Source: Candidatus Stahliibacteriota bacterium (lineage in GTDB: Bacteria > Hydrothermota > Tepidihabitantia > B3-TA06). Taken from it: 19,807 nucleotides of DNA. Position 1 is the first letter of the stretch, and each line of letters opens with the position of its first letter. The notes below the pieces were generated by a model. It saw nothing but the letters and a program-made list of their open reading frames with translations. It was not told the DNA's origin and did not search any database. A program made the translations under genes and the position numbers. Shown here piece after piece: positions 1 through 7,446 of the stretch. The stretch covers positions 1-19,807 of the forward strand of contig DAOVCF010000012.1 of assembly GCA_030670165.1 (NCBI GenBank). The letters are read 5' to 3'.

Positions 1-3000
1 AGGAGGAGGGTAGTGTTTCACTGCCGAGCCCAGTGCGGCTTCTTGCTTGGACCAGCCGGAGCCTTCGAGTTTGACTAGCGCGATGCGGTCTATGAACGTG
101 GTGTCGTTCCCCTTGCACATGATGCGGAAGACCAAGCTGTCGACGTCAGATACGTCAACCATCCACCGCGAGTGGTTCATGCGTCCGTAGGCCACGCCAA
201 GCGAGTCCCATCTCCCGCCTTCGCCCGGCTTTTGCGGCACCGAGAGGTAGTTCTTTGGTGCAGGTGTGGGTCCAGACTCCCAGTTACCCATGCGCAAAAG
301 AAGCCCTGTGTATGCCCACTCCACCTCGTCGAACTTCACAATAAGGTAGGAGCCCTCCGGCCCGCCGTAGCTCAGCGTATCCTCCCAGAGCACCTCATCA
401 AGCCGGTCGTTGTTGCCGTTATCCTTACAGTATGTCGGCGCGGCCATCTCCGAGTAGACGTAGATGGAATCGTCCGCAGAGGTGACAACCTGGGTGCCTT
501 CATTGTGATCCACCACCCAAAGTTTAGCCTGATCAAGGTAGCTGGCCTCATCGTCGTTCTCTACGATGGCCATGTAGTAGTGGTCCGGCGAGTCGTTGAG
601 TACGTCAAGCCTCAGAAGATCCTCGTCCATCTGCTGATAGTGCTCGGAGTGCGGCAGGATGGTGTTGTTCTCAATGAACACGTGCCCGGGCGAGACGGCG
701 GTATCCTGGTAGAAGAAGGTGTAAAGGTCAGGGCAACCGCCGTAATCATTCGGGCAGCATACCATATACATATTAGATTTGGTGCCTACCACGCCCTCCA
801 GCTCCGTCGGCCAGGTGATGGTGTCGCCGCTGACATGATAGCCTACCTCCAGGAATCGAACACAGCAGGAGTCACACGGCATCGGGTGAGTAAAAGTATA
901 TGCTCTGCGGTCCGTCGGGTGGGTGTCCACTGCGCAAACCCACTCCGTGTCATATGGGTTCTGTTTCCATAACTCCATCTTTGTGAGATCCCAGGGCTTG
1001 TAGTTCATCCATTCCCATGTAAGAACTGCGACCGGATTTCCTCCCCCACTTAACGATTGTGTGAACCCTGAAGCTACGGCGCTTTCTTTACACTCACCCC
1101 TAAGGTTCAACTTTGGCTTGTCGCCTTCTTTTATAGAATAGAACCTGAACAGCTTGCCTTCCCCAGGCTCGTAATCTTTTACAAGATAGAAGTAGCCGCC
1201 AGACTTGGTTAAGACATAAAAGCTATCAGGGTCCCCAATCTCGATAACCGAAAGCTTGCTGCCGGTCGGAAAGTTCAGGACGAGGGTAATGGTTGCTGTA
1301 TCCATCTGAGCGATACCGTCACGGTTAACGACCATCAGATACTTGCCGTAATCCCACCAGTGATAATGAGGCTCAAAGAACCCAAGGTCAATGTAGCCGG
1401 AGTCGGTGGTGGCAACGCTGTCAACGTAGAGATGCGGGCAGGGCTTGTTCCATTCAGACGCCGTAGACTTCAGCGAGAACGCGCTGTCCCACTCAAGCTG
1501 CATAAGCACGTCAGAGATGGCCTTGATCTCGGGGATGAGGTACTCTGCGAGATAGTAATAGGTAGAATCTTTTCTCCCGGACCAAAAAGTAGCCTGAGGG
1601 GCAGTATTATTGAGAACATGATGAGATTTGCTGCCGTCGTATGGGTAGCCATCGCAGTCGCGCATGCCGAGGGTGTAGGTTCCACCGGTATCGATTGCGA
1701 CGGGTATCGTTACTTTTGTAGGAAGATCATTGACATTCGTGGAATAATTGGTAAGCCAAGGGTGAAATAGAATTCCCTTGGCTCCTCGTGAAAGGCACAG
1801 GTAAGTCGCACAGCGTATCTCTGGAGGACATGGCCGACGTGAGAAAGCTCTAGTACCATCCGAGGAAATCCCTGACCACTTCGTTCCTAAACCCACTATC
1901 CAACGCCGGTGCTGCTTTCCACCTGTTTTACCGTAGTTCTGGAAATAGATAGCGGTGTTGTGAAAACCTGAATACTTGTAACGTGGATCTGAGCTTGTCG
2001 GATCAGGGTAAAGGAGCCCGTCGAAGATTTCTTGCTGACCGTAGTTATATTTGGCTGACGCCCATGTTTCACTATAAATCACAAAGGCGTCAAGATCTGG
2101 GAGCCCATCGAAGATATTATAACCCATCTCATGTAATTGAGAGGTGCCACCTTTGGCGATAATCATACGGTGTTCCTGGTCTAAAGCTGTTGCAGTATCT
2201 TCATAACCCCTGATGCCTTCATGATCAGGCTCGTCCCAACCGCCAGGAGCCACAGCCTCTATTTCATCCTGGTATTGGGTATTCTTGCCGTTAAAGATAC
2301 GATCCAGTGCAGCCCAGCAGCCTTGCCAGGGATCGTAATACTGTACTTCTCGCCATCCGTTGCGGTAAATAGCCGGGCCTTCGCTAAGCAGGTTGTAGCC
2401 CCAGACGAATTTGGCGTGGTCAGGATGAGATTGGAAGTAGGTTTGGAAGTTATCAACCGCCTCATCGGCCATCTCATGCCACAGGCTGTCCCCATCAAAG
2501 GTGTTCCAGTTATTGGTCTGCGTTCCATGACAGCCCCAACCTGACAAATCATCCCAGCGGTCAGGATGGTAGGTTGTAAACAACATAGAGCCGTAACCTT
2601 TGTTGTTTGGACGATACCAGGAACGGAAAAAGGTTGAGGCCCTTATGTTAGTGGCTTGATTCCCTTCGTAGTGAGAAGTATCGTGAACACAATACTCGCA
2701 ATGGTGGCTGGCGCTGTCGCAATTATGATACTGGCATAGTTCATCAGTGGTATAGTACCTTATCTTCGCCCCGTAGCTCGCCGTGATTAGGTAGACCGTG
2801 TCAGGGTTGGTTTTAGCTAGTTCCATGCAAACCTGGTGGAGATAATCATTAGTCCGTGGTGGATTGATATTGGGCCTAAAATCAATAAGATACCAAGGCC
2901 AGGCATCCTCACTACCGATGCAATTAATGCCGAGAGAGTCAATTAGCCACATCTCCTTAGGCCAGTTCCATCCACCTTGTTCATAAGGTGGTCCCCAAGT

Positions 3001-3132
3001 CCCAGTTTGATTAAGGCCTGTAAGACCGATAGGGAAGAAATCATCCCCATGAAAATACGCGGCCTTAAGAGACACAATTATGGCACTCAGTACTATGCAA
3101 AGGATTGAAATCCTTGGTAGGTTTGTTCTCAT
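1..3132 (-). CDS. Large secreted multidomain protein, glycoside-hydrolase-like N-terminal region (3' end outside window)
   Basis: An uninterrupted minus-strand reading frame of 1,044 codons runs from the ATG at 3132 to the window edge with no stop, so the protein is longer than shown. ATG ATG occurs at 3135/3132; I chose 3132 because GGAGG at 3142-3138 is then 5 bases away, while 3135 would be too close. Residues 1-25 look like a signal peptide. The mature start (FFPIGLTG, then LIDSLGINCIGSEDAW) and later segments (KFVWGYNLLSEGP, DAFVIYSETWAS, RGAKGILFHPW near residue 440) resemble strands and loops of a TIM-barrel glycoside hydrolase; this is inferred from pattern, not an assigned family. 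A Cys/His-rich stretch lies at about residues 133-149 (CQYHNC, HHCEYC). The C-terminal half is Asp/Thr/Tyr-rich and probably beta-sandwich. It lies 13 bases behind the propeller gene, so it is probably co-transcribed from the promoter near 4560. Confidence 0.9.
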   Translation of the reverse strand, partial: MRTNLPRISILCIVLSAIIVSLKAAYFHGDDFFPIGLTGLNQTGTWGPPYEQGGWNWPKEMWLIDSLGINCIGSEDAWPWYLIDFRPNINPPRTNDYLHQVCMELAKTNPDTVYLITASYGAKIRYYTTDELCQYHNCDSASHHCEYCVHDTSHYEGNQATNIRASTFFRSWYRPNNKGYGSMLFTTYHPDRWDDLSGWGCHGTQTNNWNTFDGDSLWHEMADEAVDNFQTYFQSHPDHAKFVWGYNLLSEGPAIYRNGWREVQYYDPWQGCWAALDRIFNGKNTQYQDEIEAVAPGGWDEPDHEGIRGYEDTATALDQEHRMIIAKGGTSQLHEMGYNIFDGLPDLDAFVIYSETWASAKYNYGQQEIFDGLLYPDPTSSDPRYKYSGFHNTAIYFQNYGKTGGKQHRRWIVGLGTKWSGISSDGTRAFSRRPCPPEIRCATYLCLSRGAKGILFHPWLTNYSTNVNDLPTKVTIPVAIDTGGTYTLGMRDCDGYPYDGSKSHHVLNNTAPQATFWSGRKDSTYYYLAEYLIPEIKAISDVLMQLEWDSAFSLKSTASEWNKPCPHLYVDSVATTDSGYIDLGFFEPHYHWWDYGKYLMVVNRDGIAQMDTATITLVLNFPTGSKLSVIEIGDPDSFYVLTKSGGYFYLVKDYEPGEGKLFRFYSIKEGDKPKLNLRGECKESAVASGFTQSLSGGGNPVAVLTWEWMNYKPWDLTKMELWKQNPYDTEWVCAVDTHPTDRRAYTFTHPMPCDSCCVRFLEVGYHVSGDTITWPTELEGVVGTKSNMYMVCCPNDYGGCPDLYTFFYQDTAVSPGHVFIENNTILPHSEHYQQMDEDLLRLDVLNDSPDHYYMAIVENDDEASYLDQAKLWVVDHNEGTQVVTSADDSIYVYSEMAAPTYCKDNGNNDRLDEVLWEDTLSYGGPEGSYLIVKFDEVEWAYTGLLLRMGNWESGPTPAPKNYLSVPQKPGEGGRWDSLGVAYGRMNHSRWMVDVSDVDSLVFRIMCKGNDTTFIDRIALVKLEGSGWSKQEAALGSAVKHYPPP

Positions 3133-3148
3133 CATTCCCTCCTTTTGC

Positions 3149-4513
3149 TTATCGAACCAGCACAAACTTGTCGGTGCTGGTTTTGTTTGAATCATCCACA
3201 TATACCTGGATAAAGTAAACTCCAGGGGGGCTTTCTTTACCCCAACGAATCGTTCCAGAAGCCTCTGTTGAGTGGAGTTCGTCTACTTTACATCCTAAGA
3301 CATCGAAAATAAACACGTGGAAACCGGATTGGTGATTGTTGTAGTGAATAACGGCTTCTGAATTTATAGTTGACACCAAGTCCCAGTTTCTTGCTAATTC
3401 AGGTTCTGCCTCCTCTTCAATAGTTAAAAGACCCAGTGAATCCGTTTTAAGTAGATAAATGTCCTCGTATCCAGCGCCGAATGACCAAGTATAACCCACG
3501 ATGATAAAGCCTCCATCACTTGTTTGCTGAACACATTTGCCTTCATCATGATCACCTCCCCCATACATTCTTGTCCAAATAGTATCCCCAGCGATGTCCG
3601 TCTTTATCAACCAAAGATCTCCGAAGATAGCCACACATGAGGAGGTTTGGGAAGAAACTTTGTCAGTGGAGCCAACGATGATATACCAGCTATCTATTCC
3701 ATGAATGCTGAAACCGATACCTTCACCGTAATTTTGCGTCCACAGGGTGTCTCCGTTTTCATCCGTCTTTAGTACCCAAAAACCGCTTCCCTCCGGGGTA
3801 TGTCCGCTAACTATGTACCCACTATCACTCGTTTGCCTAACACAATACCCCTCATAAAAATCTGCCAGTTCGCCCGAGCCATATTGCTTGGTCCATTCTA
3901 CGACTCCCAGGGATTCGGTCTTAATCAACCAAAGATAACCTGTTCCAAACTCTTCGTTCTCAATGGTAGTTTCACCGGTCATTATGTAGCCGCCGTCGTC
4001 TGTGATTTGGAGAAAGTAAATTAGATTCCGGTTATGCTCAGGTACTTGGTAAGTGCGAGTCCATAGGGTGTCACCGACTGCATCGGTTTTAATCAACCAG
4101 CTGGTATCACCGTAAAACCCTGTGTAACCGGTAACCGCATAACCACCATCTACCACCTGTACACACTGGGCTTGGATGCCGTAGTCCTGCGCCCATACGC
4201 TGTCGCCTTCGGAGGTTACTTTCATGAGATCAGGTGAACCGCACACGATGAACCCGCCGTCCGGGGTTTCCTCAACCCATTTGCCGTAACCGGGGTAGGC
4301 TTTCGACCAGATGATGTAGCCAGATGTATCTACTTTAAGTAACCACAAGCTGTCAGCTTTGTTACCGGCTATGATGTAGTTACCGTCCGACGTAATCTGC
4401 ACGCAGTTGCCTACGTCGTAGCCTTCATCACCGAACGTCCTCCACCACCCGGCGTGGGCGGTGGTTGCCGCAAGCAGCGCGGCTAGCGTAGCAAGTAAGG
4501 TAAATCTTTTCAT
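3149..4513 (-). CDS. Secreted seven-repeat beta-propeller protein with C-terminal sorting domain
   Basis: 454 residues. Residues 1-21 are a clear signal peptide (MKRF, hydrophobic core, AHA cleavage site). The body holds seven imperfect repeats of about 40-60 residues, each with the pattern W-x-x-x-Y-G, then a stretch like TSDGGYIIxG, then LWLIKTDxxGDT. They begin near residues 23, 69, 107, 150, 206, 257 and 311. Seven such units fit a seven-bladed propeller; this is inference. An acidic linker (IEEEAEPELA) leads to a roughly 75-residue C-terminal beta domain ending in DKFVLVR, which resembles the type A sorting domain of type IX secretion. AAAGGAGG lies 5 bases upstream of the ATG. It is the first gene of the operon with the large secreted gene downstream. 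The ligand or partner is unknown. Confidence 0.9.
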   Translation of the reverse strand: MKRFTLLATLAALLAATTAHAGWWRTFGDEGYDVGNCVQITSDGNYIIAGNKADSLWLLKVDTSGYIIWSKAYPGYGKWVEETPDGGFIVCGSPDLMKVTSEGDSVWAQDYGIQAQCVQVVDGGYAVTGYTGFYGDTSWLIKTDAVGDTLWTRTYQVPEHNRNLIYFLQITDDGGYIMTGETTIENEEFGTGYLWLIKTESLGVVEWTKQYGSGELADFYEGYCVRQTSDSGYIVSGHTPEGSGFWVLKTDENGDTLWTQNYGEGIGFSIHGIDSWYIIVGSTDKVSSQTSSCVAIFGDLWLIKTDIAGDTIWTRMYGGGDHDEGKCVQQTSDGGFIIVGYTWSFGAGYEDIYLLKTDSLGLLTIEEEAEPELARNWDLVSTINSEAVIHYNNHQSGFHVFIFDVLGCKVDELHSTEASGTIRWGKESPPGVYFIQVYVDDSNKTSTDKFVLVR

Positions 4514-4543
4514 AACGACCTCCTTTAATTTGCTTTCATTCCA

Positions 4544-4571
4544 AATATAGGCTTTATGAGAACCTTGTCAA
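4544..4571 (-). promoter_or_regulatory. Sigma70-type promoter of the secreted-protein operon
   Basis: On the minus strand TTGACA (4571-4566), a 16-bp spacer and TATATT (4549-4544) precede the propeller gene by about 30 bases, leaving room for a short leader carrying its strong Shine-Dalgarno site. Confidence 0.8.
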
Positions 4572-4574
4572 GCC

Positions 4575-4688
4575 CTCCGCATCCTCGCATCCTATGCAGT
4601 TGATGCCAAGATTGAAGATGAACTTCCTTTCACTTTTGGGTTCCGTTTCCCAAACCCAATCTAGGTCAATATTTTCATAGGGAGGTAA
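4575..4688 (-). pseudogene. Remnant of a paralogue of the large secreted protein
   Basis: In one minus-strand frame this stretch encodes PPYEN, then WVW, PKSE and LGINCIGCEDA, matching in order PPYEQ, WNW, PKE and LGINCIGSEDA at residues 48-77 of the large secreted protein encoded at 1-3132. In the best-matching 32 bases there are 7 mismatches, mostly at third codon positions, so the two copies diverged while coding. The match ends at both sides and the frame stops at 4554 after a few unrelated residues. No full-length gene remains, so this is best read as a truncated duplicate. Its 3' edge supplies the -35 box of the promoter for the propeller gene. Confidence 0.55.
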
Positions 4689-4859
4689 AGCTCTCATGCG
4701 ACGACACCACATACTACTAGAAGACAGTTCTTGCCCTGCGCGAAACCATCCGGCTAATGGAAGAGATAGACAAAGCCATAACCGTCTGGCCGATAGAGTA
4801 ACCGTCCAGGAATTCTTCAGCACCAGGATTGCACCGATCCCTTATCTGTCCCAACGGGT

Positions 4860-4967
4860 TTAGCCCTTTGTGTTTGTGCTGTGTTTCTCCGATTCCCTTT
4901 TTGGCTGTGTCAGTAACTGTGCTATTTCCTTGGATCTTAGCCGTTTTTGCACCCATTCGATTACTTT
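4860..4967 (-). pseudogene. Possible remnant of a LuxR-type helix-turn-helix gene
   Basis: A 35-codon open stretch reads RLRSKEIAQLL followed by SEKHSTNTKG before a stop. This recalls the LuxR/GerE helix-turn-helix signature (SKEIA-x-x-L ... T-V-x-K-H-x-x-N-I-x-x-K-L-N). Another frame then continues with LNP, as if a frameshift interrupted the end of the motif. There is no start codon or receiver domain. The identification is weak. The surrounding 4689-5072 holds no gene I can support; besides tRNA-like debris it has an inverted repeat GGGATAC/GTATCCC at about 5004-5019. Confidence 0.25.
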
Positions 4968-5072
4968 TCAGGTGTGATAGGGTAGGCCTTGCACCCGCAC
5001 CAAGGGATACCTGTATCCCTTGTAAGTGCTTGTGTTACAACGGGTTGCGCTCTACCGGTAATGAAGGGAAAC

Positions 5073-5146
<74 letters not shown>

Positions 5147-5190
5147 CTTTTCACCCCAAACATCTGCCGCACAGCCGTTTGGGAACCCCA

Positions 5191-5244
5191 GGGAATCGCA
5201 CCCACGCCGATACTTAACACCCCACATGGATGCTTCACTCGACG
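5191..5244 (-). other. Degenerate tRNA-like block in the leader of tRNA-Arg
   Basis: Read on the minus strand this stretch resembles the D-arm to T-arm portion of a tRNA (GTCGAGTGAAGCATCC, then GTGTTAAG, then GTGGGTGCGATTCCC), but the anticodon stem does not pair, the T loop has G where TTC is expected, and no acceptor stem can be formed. It may be a decayed tRNA or an old integration-site copy. The same leader (5147-5280) also contains a 42-codon ATG frame (5265-5137) ending inside tRNA-Arg, which I do not support as a gene. Confidence 0.3.
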
Positions 5245-5286
5245 GAAGCGCGGGCGCCTCCGCATGAGTACCCCGGAGGGTATTGA

Positions 5287-5314
5287 ATTCTAATCAGGCT
5301 ATGTGATTTGTCAA
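5287..5314 (-). promoter_or_regulatory. Promoter of the tRNA-Arg transcript
   Basis: TTGACA (5314-5309), a 16-bp spacer and TAGAAT (5292-5287). The TGA stop codon of the upstream methyltransferase gene (5313-5311) lies inside the -35 box. The predicted transcript has a leader of about 130 bases before tRNA-Arg. Confidence 0.75.
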
Positions 5315-5991
5315 CATCTCTTTGATTGGTTAGCTCCGAGGAGAATCTCAACCGGTAGACCCCATATAGTCATTATCTCGCAATCGAGGATTCGAAAACC
5401 GGCATCCTCAATGGTTTGCCGGACAAAGATCGGCCGGCAGTCAACGTATACGGGAAACCTTTTGTGCGCCCACTCGTAAAGCCTCATCATTAGATTATCT
5501 TTACCTTTCTTGGAGATTGATACTACACAGATCCGTCCACCACGTCGCAGAAGCCTTTGGCATTCAGCTAGAACTATCGGAATCTGAGGTGTATCAAAAA
5601 GCTCAAGGGTGAAGGCCATGAATACCGCGTCGAAGGAATTGTCGGAATAGGGGAGATGGGTGGCGTCGCCCTGGGTAAGTTCTACTCGATCCGACAGTTC
5701 GGCTTTCTTCAACTTCTTTCGCGCCACCGCAAGCATCCCCTCGGAGATGTCGATACCGTAGACCTTACCCTTCTCACCAACCGCCTGAGCCAAGCTCACA
5801 AGCGCATGTCCTGTCCCGAACCCGATCTCAAGGACCTTCTCGTCTTCTTTAATACCAAGCTTCTCGATACCACTCTCCACGAACTTTCGCTCACTTGAAC
5901 CGGCCAAGAGATCGTAGAACCGGCTCATTCGGTTGTAGCTGGCGCGGGCCGATTCCTTGGAGCGCGTAACCCGGCTGATGCGGTTTGGCAT
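5311..5991 (-). CDS. Class I SAM-dependent methyltransferase (UbiE/MenG-like)
   Basis: 226 residues. It has a class I methyltransferase fold: motif I VLEIGFGTGHA (about residues 53-63), the acidic ribose-binding end of strand 2 in GIDISEGML, motif with QGDATHLPYSDNSFDAVF, and LRRGGRICVVSISKKG after strand 5. These place it in the broad UbiE/COQ5-like family of small-molecule methyltransferases; the substrate cannot be read. The N-terminal SYNRMSRFYDLLAG segment is typical of quinone/lipid methyltransferases of this type. The ATG lies 5 bases after a -10 box with no Shine-Dalgarno site, so a leaderless mRNA is predicted. It is monocistronic; its stop overlaps the next promoter. Confidence 0.88.
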   Translation of the reverse strand: MPNRISRVTRSKESARASYNRMSRFYDLLAGSSERKFVESGIEKLGIKEDEKVLEIGFGTGHALVSLAQAVGEKGKVYGIDISEGMLAVARKKLKKAELSDRVELTQGDATHLPYSDNSFDAVFMAFTLELFDTPQIPIVLAECQRLLRRGGRICVVSISKKGKDNLMMRLYEWAHKRFPVYVDCRPIFVRQTIEDAGFRILDCEIMTIWGLPVEILLGANQSKRC

Positions 5992-5996
5992 CTACT

Positions 5997-6024
5997 ACTC
6001 TAATTCAACTTTAGGAAGTGTCAA
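5997..6024 (-). promoter_or_regulatory. Promoter of the methyltransferase gene (leaderless)
   Basis: TTGACA (6024-6019), a 16-bp spacer, TAGAGT (6002-5997), then AGTAG and the ATG at 5991. The expected transcription start coincides with the start codon. Confidence 0.75.
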
Positions 6025-6062
6025 GCAGGCCGGCCTGACGCTTGCGCCCCTGTCGGGTGCGC

Positions 6063-6091
6063 AGCGAGCGCCCTGGCGTCAACGTCGGCCC
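6063..6091 (+). repeat. 29-bp direct repeat, copy 1
   Basis: Identical over 29 bases to 6888-6916, in the same orientation. It begins AGCGAGCGCCCTGG and ends CGTCGGCCC. It lies 5 bases beyond the stop codon of the HNH-like gene, so the two copies bracket that gene and its promoter. Confidence 0.9.
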
Positions 6092-6096
6092 CTGCG

Positions 6097-6847
6097 TTAC
6101 CCAAAGATTCGCTCTTTAGTGCGATAATCACCAGGATAGGGCAGATAGGTAGGTAAAACGGTAAGTCTTAACCACATTTCTTTGCGTTCGTTATAGCTAT
6201 AGTGGGAGAAATGGGTAATTTCAAACAGACGATTATCAGGTGGTTCTGAGTCAAAAGTTAGCAAGTAACCAAAAGGAGGAAAACTAATTTCGTTCATCAC
6301 AATCCCTTGGTCAGTATTGATATTAAGTCTTGCCGCAACCCCAGTGGATCGAAAAAATACCTTCTCCTCTGTGATAGTAGATGAATAGACGATATTCAGA
6401 AGGTAAGTATTTAACTTCTCTATTGAGGACAAAATAAGTTAATATTGGATTGGCTAGTGCAAACTCATGCCTCGTCGACGATAAAAACATTGTAATTATT
6501 TGTTTGATTACTCTAAGAGGATAGAAATAATAGGGGTAAAGTAAGGTAGGGTTGCCCCTAGACCTTAGAAGTACCTCCATCCCTTGATAACACCATTTTA
6601 CGAACTCTGTTCCGTACCAACTGCCCGTATCGTTGTTGCATTTAGGACATAAAGAGTAGTACCCCACTCCTCGTTGGGAGATTTCTTCCTTAGGGATTTT
6701 GGCTGGTTTAGATAATGTGGCATCGATGCCTTTAATACGCCGAACCTTTCTATAATTAAAGGCTTTCTTAGAAGGCACATGATCAAATGTTAACTCTCCT
6801 TCTTTCCCGCAGATGTGACAAATACCAATACGCTTCTCTTGACCCAT
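6097..6847 (-). pseudogene. HNH-like endonuclease gene with a frameshift
   Basis: The upstream frame starts at the ATG at 6847 and encodes CHICGKEGELTFDHVPSKKA and later LCPKCNNDTGSWYG: two CxxC pairs around a DH, the layout of a zinc-stabilised HNH (His-Me finger) nuclease domain, followed by about 100 residues with hydrophobic/aromatic stretches. At a run of six T on the coding strand (plus-strand A at 6352-6357) the frame shifts; removing one T joins it to the frame that ends at 6097 (FRSTGVAARLNIN ... DYRTKERIFG). The joined protein would be about 250 residues. Without correction the first frame stops near 6323. A sequencing or assembly indel, a true mutation, or slippage at the homopolymer are all possible. 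The promoter is intact and leaderless. Related proteins occur in defence loci and mobile elements, but the sequence does not fix the function. Confidence 0.65.
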
Positions 6848-6854
6848 TGCGTAA

Positions 6855-6882
6855 ATTATAGTTTACTTAGGCATTGCGTCAA
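6855..6882 (-). promoter_or_regulatory. Promoter of the HNH-like gene (leaderless)
   Basis: TTGACG (6882-6877), a 16-bp spacer, a consensus TATAAT (6860-6855), then 7 bases to the ATG at 6847. No Shine-Dalgarno site. Confidence 0.75.
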
Positions 6883-6887
6883 GGTGA

Positions 6888-6916
6888 AGCGAGCGCCCTG
6901 GCGTCAACGTCGGCCC
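6888..6916 (+). repeat. 29-bp direct repeat, copy 2
   Basis: Exact copy of 6063-6091. It starts 6 bases upstream of the -35 box of the HNH-like gene. The pair delimits a 796-bp segment made up almost entirely of that gene and its promoter. Confidence 0.9.
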
Positions 6917-6930
6917 TATGATAAATAGAA

Positions 6931-6954
6931 GGGGCCGACCTGAAGGTCGGCCCC
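6931..6954. repeat. Palindromic repeat of the GGGGC...GCCCC family
   Basis: GGGGCCGACC, loop TGAA, then the exact reverse complement, followed by TACG. It shares its outer bases with the palindromes at 7183-7210 and 14104-14127 but has different inner bases that still pair. The flank 6955-7141 contains no gene I can support. Confidence 0.8.
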
Positions 6955-7141
6955 TACGAACTTTGGGGAGTAAAGCCGCGAAGCTCCGAAGGATGACGCT
7001 TGCGGAATTCCGAAAGGTGAATGCAGTGAACAATCTCATATGTAGCACAATTTGATGATCCACCTCTAAGTGGTTGTTACGTTATTATCAGAATCAGGGG
7101 GTAGTCAAAGGTCAACCTTAATCAAGGCACGTCAGATATAT

Positions 7142-7176
7142 GAGATCGCCACGTCGCTGTGCTCCTCGCGATGACG
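7142..7176. repeat. Probable dispersed intergenic repeat
   Basis: The sequence GATCGCCACGTCGCTGTGCT followed by CCTCGCGATGACG resembles a repeat I recognise from many environmental bacterial genomes (consensus roughly GAGATTGCCACGTCGC ... CTCCTCGCAATGAC). It is non-coding in context. Recognition is from memory; only one copy lies here. Confidence 0.4.
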
Positions 7177-7182
7177 TTTTCT

Positions 7183-7210
7183 GTAGGGGCAAGGTATACC
7201 TTGCCCCTAC
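7183..7210. repeat. Perfect 28-bp palindrome
   Basis: GTAGGGGCAAGGTA followed directly by its exact reverse complement, then TTTTAA. It has the same outer bases as the other two palindromes of this family in the window. 7211-7380 is repeat-like pyrimidine-rich sequence with no supported gene. Confidence 0.85.
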
Positions 7211-7380
7211 TTTTAATCCCTTCCCCCAGGCGTAAGCGCCGACCCCCTCCACCAAGGAGAAGGAGTTTTCGTGTTGCATGCGGTTCACCCTCCCCTTTAT
7301 TCCCTACCCTATGAGCGCATAAAGCACTCAAGGGGCACGCTGTCCCGTCGAGGGAGGGGTAATTCTGTGGTCACCTCACC

Positions 7381-7408
7381 CTTGACGGGGGAGGGTAGGG
7401 TGGGGGTG
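7381..7408 (+). repeat. G-rich dispersed repeat with G-quadruplex pattern
   Basis: CTTGACGGGG, then GAGGGTAGGGTGGGGGTG. It contains four runs of three or more G with short loops and ends a few bases before the -35 box of the DUF5752-treT promoter. A related copy lies at 13961-13988. Confidence 0.6.
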
Positions 7409-7413
7409 GTGGC

Positions 7414-7441
7414 TTGACTCCTCACCTCCAACTGGTATAAT
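7414..7441 (+). promoter_or_regulatory. Promoter of the DUF5752-treT operon (leaderless)
   Basis: TTGACT (7414-7419), a 16-bp spacer, perfect TATAAT (7436-7441), then TCCGC and the GTG at 7447. There is no Shine-Dalgarno site. Confidence 0.85.
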
Positions 7442-7446
7442 TCCGC

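Noticed and set aside
172..972. Long plus-strand frame of 266 codons, with further plus frames at 1360-1770 and 2221-2544
   Set aside because: They are antisense to the continuous minus-strand gene that fills 1-3132, whose translation has a signal peptide and protein-like composition. The plus frames have low-complexity Val/Arg-rich translations.
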